From Gymnogyps californianus (lineage: Eukaryota; Chordata; Aves; Accipitriformes; Cathartidae): a stretch of DNA of 64,000 nucleotides. The stretch lies in NCBI RefSeq assembly GCF_018139145.2, contig NC_059471.1, positions 206,479,494 through 206,543,493 on the forward strand. Reading direction: 5' to 3'. The translations under genes were made by a program, and so were the position numbers. This document shows, piece by piece, positions 1 through 12,944 of the stretch. The notes beneath the pieces were generated by a model. That model had not been told where the DNA came from and made no database searches. It saw nothing but the letters and a program-made list of their open reading frames with translations. The stretch's first letter is position 1. Each line of letters starts with the position of its first letter.

Positions 1-2399
1 CTCATCTCTCATCACAAGGGACGCTTCTGTTTTGTACAGCTGGACTCTTTCTTGTCCAGATTTGACTGGTCACATGCTATGTTAAGTTAGCGTATTTTTT
101 GGAATTTTTTTTTGTTCATTTATTTGTATCATTCATTTTGTCGTATTTTTCCACTCTTTATATTTACCTAAGAGTAAAACATCTAGCATACCAAATTATA
201 TTAATTGCCTGTACCACCTGGAATCCTGCTTTCGGTAGTGACCAAAGGGGATTTTTAGAGGAAAGCAATTAAAAAATATATGTCTAGGTACTACTGCAAT
301 GCAGGTGCAGAGAGAGCAGTGCGAATTCTCTCCAGACACCATACACGTAGTCAGCTTACACAGCAACTAATTGGCTGCTCTTTCATTACCTTGAATTGCT
401 AAATATTTTCTCCATATTTTACACAATATAAAAACCTGTCTCTTGAAGCGCAAACACAACGCCTCTTTGGATGACTTCATACTGCAATGATTTTCACTAT
501 ATGGGACTAAAAGCTGCCAAGCCTTATACAGCTCTGAGAAACTAAGAACTCTGAGGACCCTCTGGGATGTGAATCTTAGAGAGGAAGGGGTGGGCATTTT
601 TCTTCACACACTGGCTTGCTTTCCTTTTAGTGAGTATGAGGTTCTCATTTCGCAAGATGAAAAAAAGAAGAAACTGAAAAGTTCAATATATGCAGTCAGA
701 CTTCACATTTTTGCTTTCCATGCTAAGAAAATAAAAATATACAAAAAAACCCCAGACCTGAGGAAGAACCTGTGTGCCCAAAGCATGACTAACGCTTTCT
801 TTTTTTTTTTTTTTTTAGCTGGTATAATAATTGTCTGACAATCTCTCCCTAAAAATCCTGCCTCTTGTATAACTTTGGATAATCACAAAATACAATTCTT
901 CTACTACTATAAAAGGGATTTTTTTTCCCTTTCTCAGAAAAAGTGTATGCCAATTCTTTCACCATTAGCGCCTCTTTCCCCTCAGAGGCACCAGTACAAT
1001 GGCGCAGATGCTGCCCATTAATTTTTCAGTAATTTGAATTCTTTTTTGACATATCAAATTTATCCATTAGGTCTATCAGTGTATTTCAATTTTTTAACCT
1101 GGCAGATGGAAATACATAATTAATTCTCAGAAGAATTTTAAAATGTGGGGGGTTTTGTGATTACTGTTTCTCAAGTTTGTTTGCTACTCTCCAAAATAAA
1201 AAAATACAATGAGGAACTAAAAGCTAGGAACAGCCAAACACACTCTGCCTGAAGTTAAGTGACTCCTCTTCATTTTGATGGGAGCCGGAAAGGTCCCTAC
1301 AGATAAGAAAAGTGAGAACAAGGTTTTAACTCTACCAAATTTCCCACGTGTTGCCCCAAAACTAGATACCACTTGCCAGTGATCCAGAAGTGAGATACCT
1401 GCTGTAGAGCAGAACGTTAACAGAACTTTTTACTCCATATAGATGCTGAACTATCCAGCTGTGATTGATTGCTTAAACACGGATTACACAATGTAAGACT
1501 TATCGATTGAAGGAGAAACCACAGAGGGTGCCTAAGTAGAAATAAATTAATTTCATCTGCCTTATTATTTTTATATCTAAAACAACATCTACAGATTTAA
1601 AAGAGACTATACAGTCCTCCTTATTTTTAAATTATTTTCAATACATTCGAGTAAGAGAAAGATTGTATACGAATAAATTGCCATGTGTTAAAAACAAAAC
1701 CACATCAGCTAACTTTCACAGAAATGCAGTCTATCCAAGAACAAAACCTTGGACATAAAATCTTCTAATTAACGACCAGTTCTCAAATATTGTACGTATC
1801 CTTAGCTCCCATGACTTTCCTAAAATGCTGGGTGTTCAGATTAGGAATATATTCTTTTGATTCACTGACATACCAAATTTAAATTTGATAGGCATTTTTG
1901 GCTGGAGACAGACTTCAGAAGCAGATTTATTTTTTCTTTCAAGAAGAATGCTTTGAAGTGCTGCTAATAAATTAGCCATTTAGAAAACTGCATTTTAGAA
2001 ATAGCATAGATAATTAGCCATCCCTTTTACCATCCTACCACTGTTATGATCTGTGTAACTTCTGATATATAGTCAAGAATAAACTACTGAACTACAAACT
2101 GTAATTAAATAGTTATATTAACTTTCCAAAATGAATATATGTTAGGAAATAAAGATTCAGTCACAAGGAAAAGAGCCTAAATCAACCAGGGCTAAACCAA
2201 CCAGGTACATTCCAGCTGAAAAGAAAATAAATGGGGACACTCCACACCCACACAGGGCAGTTTCTGAGCTCATTTTTAAACACTTCACAGTTCTATATAT
2301 AGAAGACTTCCAGCAAAAAGTATTTTATGGTGTCATGGAAGGAAGGAGTTTTAGTAAGTAGTCCTGCCACTCAGATATCATTACAGACTGCACCACACT
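1..2399. other. AT-rich intronic sequence
   Basis: Apart from the T17 run at 800..816, I see no gene, RNA gene or recognisable repeat. ORFs here are short chance frames. Confidence 0.6.
800..816. repeat. T17 homopolymer
   Basis: Seventeen T in the AT-rich left end. No LINE body is visible on either side. Confidence 0.9.
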
Positions 2400-2510
2400 G
2401 CTTGCACAAAACCCCCTGAGATCAAGGCCCCATAATGGTAGCTGCTGTGTGAAGAAAAAGCCTGTATCTTAAGGAGCTTATCATCTAAGTAGACAGACTA
2501 TAATCAGTAT
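2400..2510 (-). mobile_element. ancient L3/CR1-type SINE tail (decayed)
   Basis: Blocks such as ATCAAGGCCCCATAATGG and AAGGAGCTTATCATCTAAGT match, in reverse orientation, the conserved tail shared by old amniote L3/CR1-mobilised SINEs (AGAGCTTACAATCTAA type). It is highly diverged; the exact family needs a repeat library. Confidence 0.6.
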
Positions 2511-4221
2511 GGTGTGAACTCAGTCTGCACAGCATTTAAACTATTTCTTTTTTTTTTTAAAAGCTATGTTACCCACAAAAAAGATGTGGGCGTGAAACTG
2601 GACCTGAATCTCAGTGTCCTGTCAATTATTCATGTGCTGTGTTTCAGTTTGCAGTACGCTGTATAAAACATTACTTTGTCCTGTAAGCCTCAATTTTCCT
2701 GAAATTGTAAGTTCCTTCTATGCTGCTTATTTCCTGCAGTGAAAGACACTATATTCCAAAATCTGACCTAATATAAGCCTGTGCACTAAGCAGTACAGGG
2801 CAGACTTACAAAAGAACTCACAATTGCTGAAAATGAAGAAACTTCAGAACTGCTCATAACCATAATTCTTTGTGCCACATAGGAATAATTTGGTGCTTAA
2901 ACAGTAATTACAACTTTGGAGTAAGAACTTAATTACTTGCTATAACCTTATTATTTACACAAGCATGGCATGCCTGGTAAACTGTGCAACTGTGTGTTGA
3001 AACATGGCAGTGATTTCTCCACCCCAAAGGCTCACCAAGCAGCTGTGCCAGTGGCTGTCCCCCTATGGAGAGTGGCTTTTGTGTCACTTCTAGAGCTTTG
3101 TTTACATAAAAACCCAACTATGGCAAACGTACAGCATGCTCAACGCGCTTACTGTAAGCCTTAATCCAGGTATGGAATGCTAATAGGAGTCATGTGCTGG
3201 ACCCAGGCTGATTATTTACCAAATTCAGGAGATATCAGCCATAGATCAAGACTAATTCACCACTCCGGCTAGTTCCCCAGTGTTCCTACCAGACCACATC
3301 GAATATCAACAGATTATGATTCATCACAGCTTCATTCAGAATGACTTTCCATGTAAGACCGGAGGAACGTGAAAGATTACTAATGCTTTTGGCCACTGAT
3401 GGCCAAGGTTCTGCATAACTCTTCATCTGACCTTAAAATCAGAGAGCAAGTCACCACAGTGAATGGTGGCGTGACCTCAGATCACATGGAAGTCACAGAA
3501 CGAGAGGAATGGAGCCGACTAATTCTGACATTTCTCAAAGGAAAAAGGATTGTTGAATGTTTTAACTTCAGTTGCATAAGGCAAAAAATATTCACTAATC
3601 AGAATTAAATTTCGCAATCCTTGCTAACACTAAAAAAGGCTTCATCTTAAACATATTACAGCAAGATACTTCATTGGTGATATGCTAAAAAAAAAAAGAG
3701 ATAAGAACCACATGTTTAGGTTTCCCATAGATATTGTGTTAATTCTGACTGCATAATCTGTGACAAATTAGGTTGAGCAAATTCTGACCTATCCCCAAAT
3801 CTCAACAGAGCAACCACCTACCATGCACAATTTAGTAAAACACTCTTCTTATGTTGATTTATATATAGAACAGTGGGTTGGATGCTCTTAAACATTTAAG
3901 TTTAGGCTTTTGATAAATTCATATACTGAACAAATTATTTAACTCCCTGAAGAAAATGATGCAGAATTAAAAGGTCTCAACTGGGATGACGCCCCCATTG
4001 TATGTGATAAACAACTGTAGAAGACAATTTTAACTCCAAAGACTTCACTCTTTAAAGGAAAAATTAAAGAAAAGTACACAATGAGAAAGCAGACCAGCCT
4101 GTATTCAGTTCTTCACAGTCACATAATTTCAAAAGTACTGTGTAGAGTGTTTTCTCACCATATAAGCGAGCCTGGCACCTGGGGTGAGGGCGTCTACCTA
4201 GAAGGTAGCAAATGAGGTTTT

Positions 4222-4303
4222 AGATCTCATCAGGGAGAAGAGAATTTGCAACTTGGGCCTCCCACCTCCTGGGCAAGGGATCTAGTCATTAGGCTACTAC
4301 ATA
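4222..4303 (-). mobile_element. ancient tRNA-derived SINE head (decayed)
   Basis: The run AATTTGCAACTTGGGCCTCC, then CACCTCCTGGGCAAGGGATC, then TAGTCATTAGGCTAC reads, in reverse complement, like the tRNA-like head of a CORE/MIR-type SINE (CTAAC/TTAG..GGTTCAA box region). Only the tRNA-like part is visible. Confidence 0.55.
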
Positions 4304-4314
4304 TAAATAATATA

Positions 4315-4366
4315 GGCGCGCGTGTGTGTGTATATATATATACACACAAACACATACACATATATG
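4315..4366. repeat. (GT)n(TA)n(CA)n compound microsatellite
   Basis: GCGCGC leads into GT, then TA, then CA dinucleotides. Positions 4325..4348 form a perfect 24-base palindrome. Low copy number, possibly able to extrude as a hairpin. Confidence 0.9.
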
Positions 4367-5189
4367 TAAATGTCACCCTTCTTTAGGAATCTTTTAAAAG
4401 AAGGCAGAGCATACCACCTGTATCCCAAATAGCTATGCAAAGAGGTGACTCCTGCCTCTTGACTGTCTACTTGCATCATACGTTCAGGAGAGGGGCAGGT
4501 TTCAGCAGCAAGAGAATATGCTGAGGATCAGAGAGGCATCTCCCACCCTGCACCACACAGGGTGTTGTGGATTCTTCTCTGAGGTTCCTAAGTCTCCCTT
4601 CACAATGCAGATGGTAAATTTAGGGCTGTAAACGTCATTCTCAAGGACCGGTAGACCCAAGACAATAAAATAGAGTACTGCCAAACTCCTTTTAGAAGGA
4701 GAATGCAGGGAAATAAGAACAATCAGCCACTTTCCAGCAGGGCTTTGCTGAGGCAATTTTGCATCTTATCTGAAAAGTCAGGAGAAAAAAACCCACACTA
4801 TCTGAAGCCCTAGTTATTTATAGTTTATGTTTACTCTTTGCTCAGTAGAATAAATGTGCAGAGTACTACTCTGATAAGACATAAAAACGTTACTTTTTAT
4901 ACTGACATGCGCTCTAGTAAAAACTTTACAAATGGAAATAATGCTGCTAAATTTCTCTTATTTATGTTTCTAAGCCACTGTATTCCTATCTGCCATACCA
5001 TTCTTCATGCCTTAAGCACCTTCTTGATAGTCTGCTTCTTAAATTGCTTTTTATAGATTAACTTTTCCCAGCAAATCACATCCTTTTGGTATGATGTAAG
5101 CCATGCAAATGAAGCCAAAGGGGAGTGGTGTGCAGATCAGATGAAGGAGCAGATCATTAGCGATTCCAGGGGTGAATCATGATCTGAGG

Positions 5190-5520
5190 TTCACGCTCCC
5201 ATCTCCTGCCACTACAACCTGTATCTGACCAACCCCCTTCCCACCTCTCCCTCTGGGATACCTCTCCGTCCACATATCCTCTTTGCCCTCTGCAAATCCC
5301 CACTATTCTTCACATCTCTCTCCCTACTACCACCTGTCTCCCCCTATATTCTTCCGAGTACTACTCTCATTTGACCACATTCTCTCTTCTTCATCTCTTC
5401 ACTCCTACCTTAATGCCTCTTACCTGCCCATTCTTACTCCCCACGAGTGGCAGACCCACCTGCTTGTTCCCTGAACTACTGTCTTCCCTCATGTCCCCTT
5501 CTGTATTATTTGATCTTGAT
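5190..5520 (+). other. pyrimidine-rich, G-poor tract
   Basis: For about 330 bases the plus strand is dominated by C and T (CTCTCTCCCTACTACCACCT and similar), with very few G. It does not repeat in a regular unit. On the minus, MAGI2-sense, strand it is a purine tract. It may be a decayed simple repeat. A chance ORF (5283..5474) lies inside. Confidence 0.75.
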
Positions 5521-8500
5521 GTGCTTGGCCATGGGAAGGTAATCTAGACCTACGCTCTGCGTGGTTGACCATGAAGCTGGTGAGCCAGAAGGTGTATCTA
5601 CACAAGTTATCAGATCAGATCACACACTGTCTCCCAGGATAGCTAAAAACCTGCCACATGCTTGTATGTTGTGCAAAGCTGCCCTAAATGATCGGACACA
5701 AGCTATTGATTTATCTTAGGGAAAAGGGCAGCTCAAAGCATCCTACATTATCCAGCTAAAATCAGGCTTGACCTGCTGAGGATGAGGTCGAAGACATCAT
5801 CAGCCTAATCCAAGAATTACAGTATGGATTTCCTAAGCCGTCTGACAGCTGTATTCCCTTCGCTTGGATGAGTGGTTATGGCCAGACCAACCCTGTCCTT
5901 TTGGGAAGAAGATGGACTTCGCCTTTTTTTTTCTCTACCAGCTGTGGCATTTGAGAGGAATATGGCAAACTAACTACTTCACTACCCTCTCAAAATTGTG
6001 ACAGGGAAACTGTGGTTAGAGCCCTACCTAAGCTTGTTGACTCATTAATTATTTAATGTCCTAACATCATTTTGTCTTCCTTTCCTACCATACCTCACAA
6101 AATTGCCTATGCCTAAGAGTGGCTTAAGTCACCGCTAATGACTGGGTTACTAATAAAGGGCATCACTTAGTAATAACATAATTCCATTTTCTAAGTTTGG
6201 ATGGGGATAGATGCCTATTAATATGGGATTATTTTTTTCACTGCAAAGAAATGTTAAATATTTGACCTCTGCTTTTTTTCCCACTGCGATTGTCAGAATG
6301 GTTACTTTTGCATGTCATACTTACAACTTTAAAATTAGCTGTGCATGATACACACACACATTCTGGAGCATGCAAGTAAGGAGACAAGGTCTAGTTTCAC
6401 AATTCACAGCTCCGTTCATGCAGATTTATTGCCTAATTGGGCATAAATCCCATCATTCTCTGTGTCTTAGAATAAGAAGCTATAGAGTTATACTAAGTGG
6501 TGGATCAGAAACGGTGACCCGGCGTGAAGATGATCACCACATGGATAACAAGGTAAATAGTCAAACAGTGCTCAGAATCGTTATTAGCATTGCATTCTGG
6601 CTTTGTAAGATCATTAGTGGAATACTGGGCTCAACTTTGCTGTCTGTATTTTAAGCAGATGTTCATAAATTAGAAAGGTCAAAAGGAGCTACAGAAACAA
6701 CTGGAGATCTGGAAAACAGATATTACTGAATAAAGTTCAGGTGTGCAGTTTGCACATAGAAGGTTAAGAAGCAATTTAGTCTTCCTCTCCAGATACAAGT
6801 ATGAGGGTATTTTTGATACTAGAGAGTTCTTTAATTTTCATTCAAATGCCTAACAAAGTTCAACAACTGGAAGCTGAAGCTAGAAACATATACTAGAAAT
6901 TAAGAAGTTTTTTTAAGAGTTTGAATAATTAACTGTGGAACACTTCACCTATCATGAATTTCTCGCCCCTTAAGAACCTTAAATCAAGATGGTGCACATT
7001 TCTAAAAGATAAGCTCAAGCTAAATAAAATCACACAAAACCCCCAAAACTTATGGCCTTCATGAAAAAAACCTATCTATTAAAATTACACGGTGAGTATG
7101 AGGTGGAGTCAATTGTGTGATGGTAATAGTCCTGCCTAGGCTAAAAAACTATGAATCCTAACATGAGACAGGCTACAAAATGTAATCCAAGAAAGGCCAG
7201 ACTCAGCTGAACTTACACTGTCAAATCCATATGTCCAGAATCAACGCCTCTGTGACTCCGGGCGTGATACTGCATAACCACCTAACGCATTACTGAGTAA
7301 AAGTAACCTTCACACAAAAATGGGTATTGTTACAGTATATCCTATACAGGCCTGGAAAAAAAAAGGCAAAGGAAATAAGAAAGTCATTTAAATGTAGCTC
7401 TAAAATCATGTAACTGGTCAGAAAAATAAAAGCTGTTTATGTTAAAGGTGGACCATACATTTTCTGTACATTTTTTAAAGGGGGGGAGGGGGAAGAATCA
7501 CCCACTCCAGTAGCTTCTTCATCCCAGACTCAAGCAACCATTTTCATGTCTTCCAAGCCAATCAAGAGTAGTTGGCTAGAACTGAACAAGCAGGTTTTGC
7601 AGCCAGCTGCCTTAAGAGCATGGGAAGTCACTTACAATGAGCTCTCTCTGCCAGTTAATGTTACTTTGCAGCCTTAAGCTCCTACCAAATTGGTCACTGT
7701 AGCCAAGACGTCCAGGCAACTGTGATTGCGAGAACATTTGTCTCAATCTATTGCCTGACATAATGCCATACTCTGTTCTGTACAGTACGCAGGAGGTCAT
7801 GATTATCTCCCTTTCCTTGACTAGACACTCCCGTAAAACATACCACCACCACAGTGAAGGCTCGTAGTTCAATACAGTGCTCAGGAAGTCTGACCATATC
7901 TGCAGACTGTATCTGCCTGTCACTGGTGAGGGGAGAGGGGAGAGGGTTTGTCCAAGAGACGAAGTCTCGCAGAAGCTGGAAGTGGATCACAACCACAAAC
8001 CAGGATGACTGCTGACTTTACCACATGCTGAACCAAAGACAAGACCAAGTCCTTTGTTTTAGCTTTCCCCCAATAACCTCTTAGCATGCCTCAGAAAACC
8101 TCACAAAAATATCAGCAGGTTTCAAAAGTAGAGAGCAAGTGGCTGAGTATTGCCACCCTTTCCCATATTTATGGGGGAGACATTCAGATAATAACTCAAA
8201 ACCTTCTCCTCCAAGTACAAAGGATTCTCTTTTGAGCCATCCTGCTCTAACATAAACTTACAGCAACATGTATATAGCTTAAAAAAAACACAAAACCAAC
8301 AACAAAAGTCTTACAAAAATACAGCACTGCAGGCATGATTATTCCCTGAGGAGAGGATGAAAAAGCAACATGTGACAGATGTTTGTCATGTCATTTTATA
8401 TAGTATTCAAATGCACTCAGAAACAACAGTGATGAGAATGGTATAAAAACCTAAACAGACCAGACTGAAACAAAGTGTTACGAAAATAACACTTGAATAA

Positions 8501-9879
8501 GAACAAAAGGAATTAAATATAGAAAGACCAAGAAAGTGTTTTTAGGAAGCTTTGTTGATTTTTTTATGTCAATTTTTAAAAAAAGAATAAAGTCTCTTTT
8601 AAGGACTCTCTCAAAACCCAAATTTGTCTCCATTATCTGCTGACTCAGAGACTTCACAAGACACTCTGGCTGGGAAACTGCAGGGGTTGCTTCCGACATA
8701 ATATAGTATTGATGTACCACTGAAGGATGTAACAACACCATGAAACAGAGCATCCTCTTAGCCCGCAGGGTTTCCAGCTATTCTCTTATGCTCCATATTT
8801 CCTCCCTGCAGCCAAAACCTCATTTTCCTTTATGTAAAACTCCTTTCTATACTAGTTTTATAAACAAGCAGATAAAAAGAATAAATAAATTATCCTCTGA
8901 GAAAGTGGCTGAGCAGTGAAATGTCAGAGTGTAATGGATACCTGATCATATAGGCATAAATTTCAACTATGAAGTGTAAAGAGAAGCAAGACACTCTAAT
9001 AATTCATTCACTCATATAAATATGTATGAAGGCAACTTAAAAAATTGTTCACCCAGTTTGGGCAGTATGTATGTTAGCAGGCGAACTACTGCACAGTGGT
9101 TGCACATGCTCCTATGGGGAAGACGGCACAGATGCTTTGATTTTTCAGGCTGCTGCTATTCACTAAAAGACAGCGAAAGCATCATTCTTCAGTCTGAACT
9201 GGTTATTGGTATTCCATTCTAGACCCGAGATGCTGAAATCATTCTTCAAACATAAGCTATTAAGCAGTCTAGGCAAAGAAAAATCCTGTATAGTGCTTTT
9301 TATTTGTGTTCAGGTATTTGGATTCTGCAATAATTAGATTAGGAGGTATCTCCAAACAGTTCCAGATATTCCTACTGCAAACGATAAGAAAACAGAATTA
9401 AAATGCAGTTTACCTGCATTTGCTAGAAAAAAACCCAACTATCTGCCACCATAAACATTTCTCTCTCACAGAGGCTCAACATCCATGAAACTCTGCTCTC
9501 TTCAGTAGCCTGTGCTTTTGATCTCAGCGTAAGAACTATTTTCCACAACCTGATCCCGACTTTAAGAATGTACTTCCACCAATTTCCCCATTTCTGCAAA
9601 TGTAACAAAAGTTTTACAACGTCAGTAAAAGTCTTATATACAGCATTAAAGAGATGTCCCTTCCTAAGGTGGTGGGACACAACACGGGGAAGAATAGGAC
9701 AGAAAAACATGTAGCTAGCTAAAGAACTGAGGTGGATTCATGGTCTGATGAATGTGTGCAGAGGCAGAGAAACCAGCAAGTCCAAACCCACCCCTATGCA
9801 CCCGTCCTGTTGTTCAAAGGGGTTTGGAGGGAGGAAGGCACTGTGGAGGGCCACTACATTTCTGGGGTTGCTGAACTCC

Positions 9880-9918
9880 TGAACAACACAACTACTACAA
9901 ACTCTACTACAACAATTC
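9880..9918. repeat. ACT/ACA low-complexity tract
   Basis: Repeated ACAACTACTACAA-like trinucleotides give a chance threonine/asparagine-rich frame. Confidence 0.8.
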
Positions 9919-11165
9919 TGCAGAACAGAAAATAGGCATTCTCCCTTTAGCAAGATAATCCCAGATAGTGAAACAAAAATACAAACAAAAAAACCCCTTA
10001 TCAGTCATCACTAGGGGGTAGTGCTGTTCCAACTCATCAAAAAGCTGGAAGCCAGCTGGGTAACAACTTTTTCCTCTCTCCTGCATCCATAGATCCTCAG
10101 CAAACAAGCTGAAGAAAGGAAACGACACTCAGTCAAACGACTGAAGAAGAGATCCCCTCTGCTTTTCAAAGAGGAGCTCCACTCCACTTTTCTTTAATCC
10201 ATTTAGGAATTAGAACTGCTTGATCCACACTCTTACATTTAATCATGAACATACTTAGGTTAGAACAAAATAAAGGCTTCCCATTTGTAATCCCATATTA
10301 ACACACACTGGGGAATATCTGGAAAAGTCTGCAAGTGTATAAAGATGCAGCTGGCAAGTAAAGTTTTCTGAAGTGCCTAAACCACCTGAAAATCCCACTA
10401 GCTGCTTTTACATCTTTCAGCACCAACCTTTAAAAATAGGGCTGATGGTTCTTGGTCAAGTAATCAAGGATTGCAAGATCATACCCTGATTTTGGAGCAC
10501 TTCCTTAAGCTCCAAGGGGATTATCTGTTCCAGTTACTACCCAAAGTGATTAAATCACATGATTCTGAGCACTCAAATAAGAGACCAAATCTGCTTTTCT
10601 TCAGTACAAAACATTTTCACAACATGTGAATCAATACAACACATAAATGAGGTAAATTTTATCCTCAGTGGTCAAACAGGAGTATAGAGAAAGGGAGACT
10701 AATTTATTCTTTTACCATCCGGTAAAAAAACATCAAAACCAAGACATAAATTCAGTCTCTGCTTCTGTGTTCTCATTATTGAAACTCACTTGAAATATAC
10801 TTCCTAAAAGTGCCCTTTACAATTGATTTAGATTTTTTAAACTCAAGTAATTTTAAGATTGTCAAAGTTAAAGAGAATTCTTCTGGGCAACAATTCTGCA
10901 CATGAAGTTTGAATTTCTTGCAAAATTCCACCATGGAGTTATAAACGTAGATAATAATTTGGACTCTGACAGGCCTTTGGCAATACTTCCATATTATATT
11001 CTCATGCATTAAAATCTAGCTATTTATTTATTGCAGTTAACAGGGTAATTTTACTTTTCTCCTCCACTGCTTTTACATTGTTTGAGTGAATACTAATGCA
11101 TATAGAGATTATGAGGAGTCATCTATGGCCAACAGAAAAAAGAATCTTACAGCCTGGATCAGACC

Positions 11166-11194
11166 AATAAAATAAAATAAAATAAAATAAAATA
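11166..11194. repeat. (AAAAT)n pentanucleotide repeat
   Basis: About six uninterrupted ATAAA units within MAGI2 intron 1. A simple microsatellite, likely polymorphic. Confidence 0.92.
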
Positions 11195-11326
11195 GTATTC
11201 AACTACATGGAGACAATGCTTTATTGGGTCATCTTATTATGCTACTGAAGGATCTAAATTTTGGTCTTTCCCCCACAAATATCTCTTATTAAAAACAGAT
11301 TTAGCTAATTTAAATTAATCCCATTT

Positions 11327-11336
11327 CCCCCCCCCC
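11327..11336. repeat. C10 homopolymer
   Basis: Ten C in AT-rich intronic sequence. Simple low-complexity run. Confidence 0.85.
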
Positions 11337-12927
11337 AGAAAAGGATGCAGACACTGAAACACAAAACTACTGTTTGGGTTGTGATGACAATTTTCACATA
11401 CTTCATTTTCACAGACTATTCCTGGTCATTCCAGAAATACAATATAGATCTTTTCATTTCTTTAAAAAAACCACTTATCTTTGTGTATCAGGTGGTCAAA
11501 TGCAGCCTAGAGTGGCAGTGAGTACAAGTTACTGGAAATTGCAGTAAATTTCCATAACAACTGCCACTGATACCTCCCAGCCCTATCATATTTACCAGTA
11601 ATCTGCTCTTTTACAAGGGATCCACAAAGTTTTTGAATTCTTACGGTAACTGGGACATGCAGAAATTTTGCATTAATGGCTTCAGGAGACAGACAGAACA
11701 ACCTTACCATACCTGTGTTACAAAAACTATTAAGAGTCACTGTAGGGTACACCACATACACCTCAGTGACACCATTCTCTCCATGCCTCCTCAGCACACG
11801 CAGCCCAGGGCTCCCCAGACCTGCCATCCCGGGCATCGTCCATATCTGACATTTCTACTTCTAGGTAGTGACCTACATGAAACGTATTTTTCTGTTTCAT
11901 TCCAAATGCCCACAGAGCAGCATCCACACCACGAAAGCCACCAAGTGACCTTCCCAGCCGGAGGCGAGCTGCTCTGTTCATGGTATGAAGAAACTCACGC
12001 TGCTGCTGTGTAAGCGTAGCATGACAGGTACCTTCCAACTTACCACTTCTCAAGTGTATTTACCCAGGGAAAATCAATGTGTTTTACCAAGAGCAAAAAG
12101 ACTTGAATACACCATGGTCACTCAATTATTTATGGAGAATGTGTGACACTCCTATTAAAAAACCCCCACAAATTCTCACTTCCTCTTCACGTTACCCAGT
12201 TATTTGTCTCTTCCACAACGATAAAAAAAAAAATCTGTTAGCATCTTCAAGATGTATGGCCACTTCCTTTTCTCTTTCTGTAAACACTGATTCTTATTTT
12301 ATATGTGAATACAACAAAGAAATACGATGAAATGTTTCCTCCCCTTGAATAAAGTACTCTGCAGAAATGAAGATCCATATATTACTGAGTGGAATTAGAC
12401 AGCACCAAATGCAATGAACTGGTAAAATGGTCAAATGGCTCTTTTAAATAAATAAATTAGTGAACTAAATCATGCGCTACAGGACAGTAGAAAACAGAAT
12501 CACTAATAACCCTACCAGTTTTAGTTCGTACACTGGAACACCGGAGAACAAAAGACAGTTGTGATGTTGACTGAGGTCAAGTTGTATTTATTGTCAATAC
12601 ATGACAAGCTTTGGCCTCAATCCCCAGTGATCATCAGCACTTGACAGTCCCACAGCTCTCTCAGAGTCCCGCAAATCATAAAATCATTTGAGGAAACCAA
12701 CGCTGTGCTAACCAAGTATTGAAACCTTATTCTCTTAGAGGAAGTTTCAAAAAGACTACTGTATTTCAGTGATTTCCTGCTCCCTTATGTCCTTTTGAAG
12801 TTCCAGTCTTGGCACGCTTTTCTCTAGGTCTACACACTGTAGTACCCCAATAGTGAATATTCTACCTCAAAACTTACGTTTTTTCAATGTTCTATGGTCT
12901 GGGCTGCCCAAAATTGTAATACAATTT

Positions 12928-12944
12928 AAAAAAAAAAAAAAAAA
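12928..12944. repeat. A17 homopolymer
   Basis: Seventeen A in intron 1; no attached processed copy was recognised upstream. Confidence 0.9.

Noticed and set aside
5103..5110. POU octamer ATGCAAAT (also 55682 and 63786 in reverse)
   Set aside because: About two matches of an 8-mer on both strands are expected by chance in 64 kb.
11633..12013. 126-codon plus-strand ORF and overlapping minus-strand ORFs
   Set aside because: The long frame starts at TTG, and frames are open on both strands simply because the patch is GC-richer. No domain seen.
12655..12690. Possible reverse-oriented CR1 tail (AAATCATAAAATCATTTGAGG)
   Set aside because: The adjoining bases do not match the CR1 3' UTR, so the similarity is limited to the AT-rich tail.
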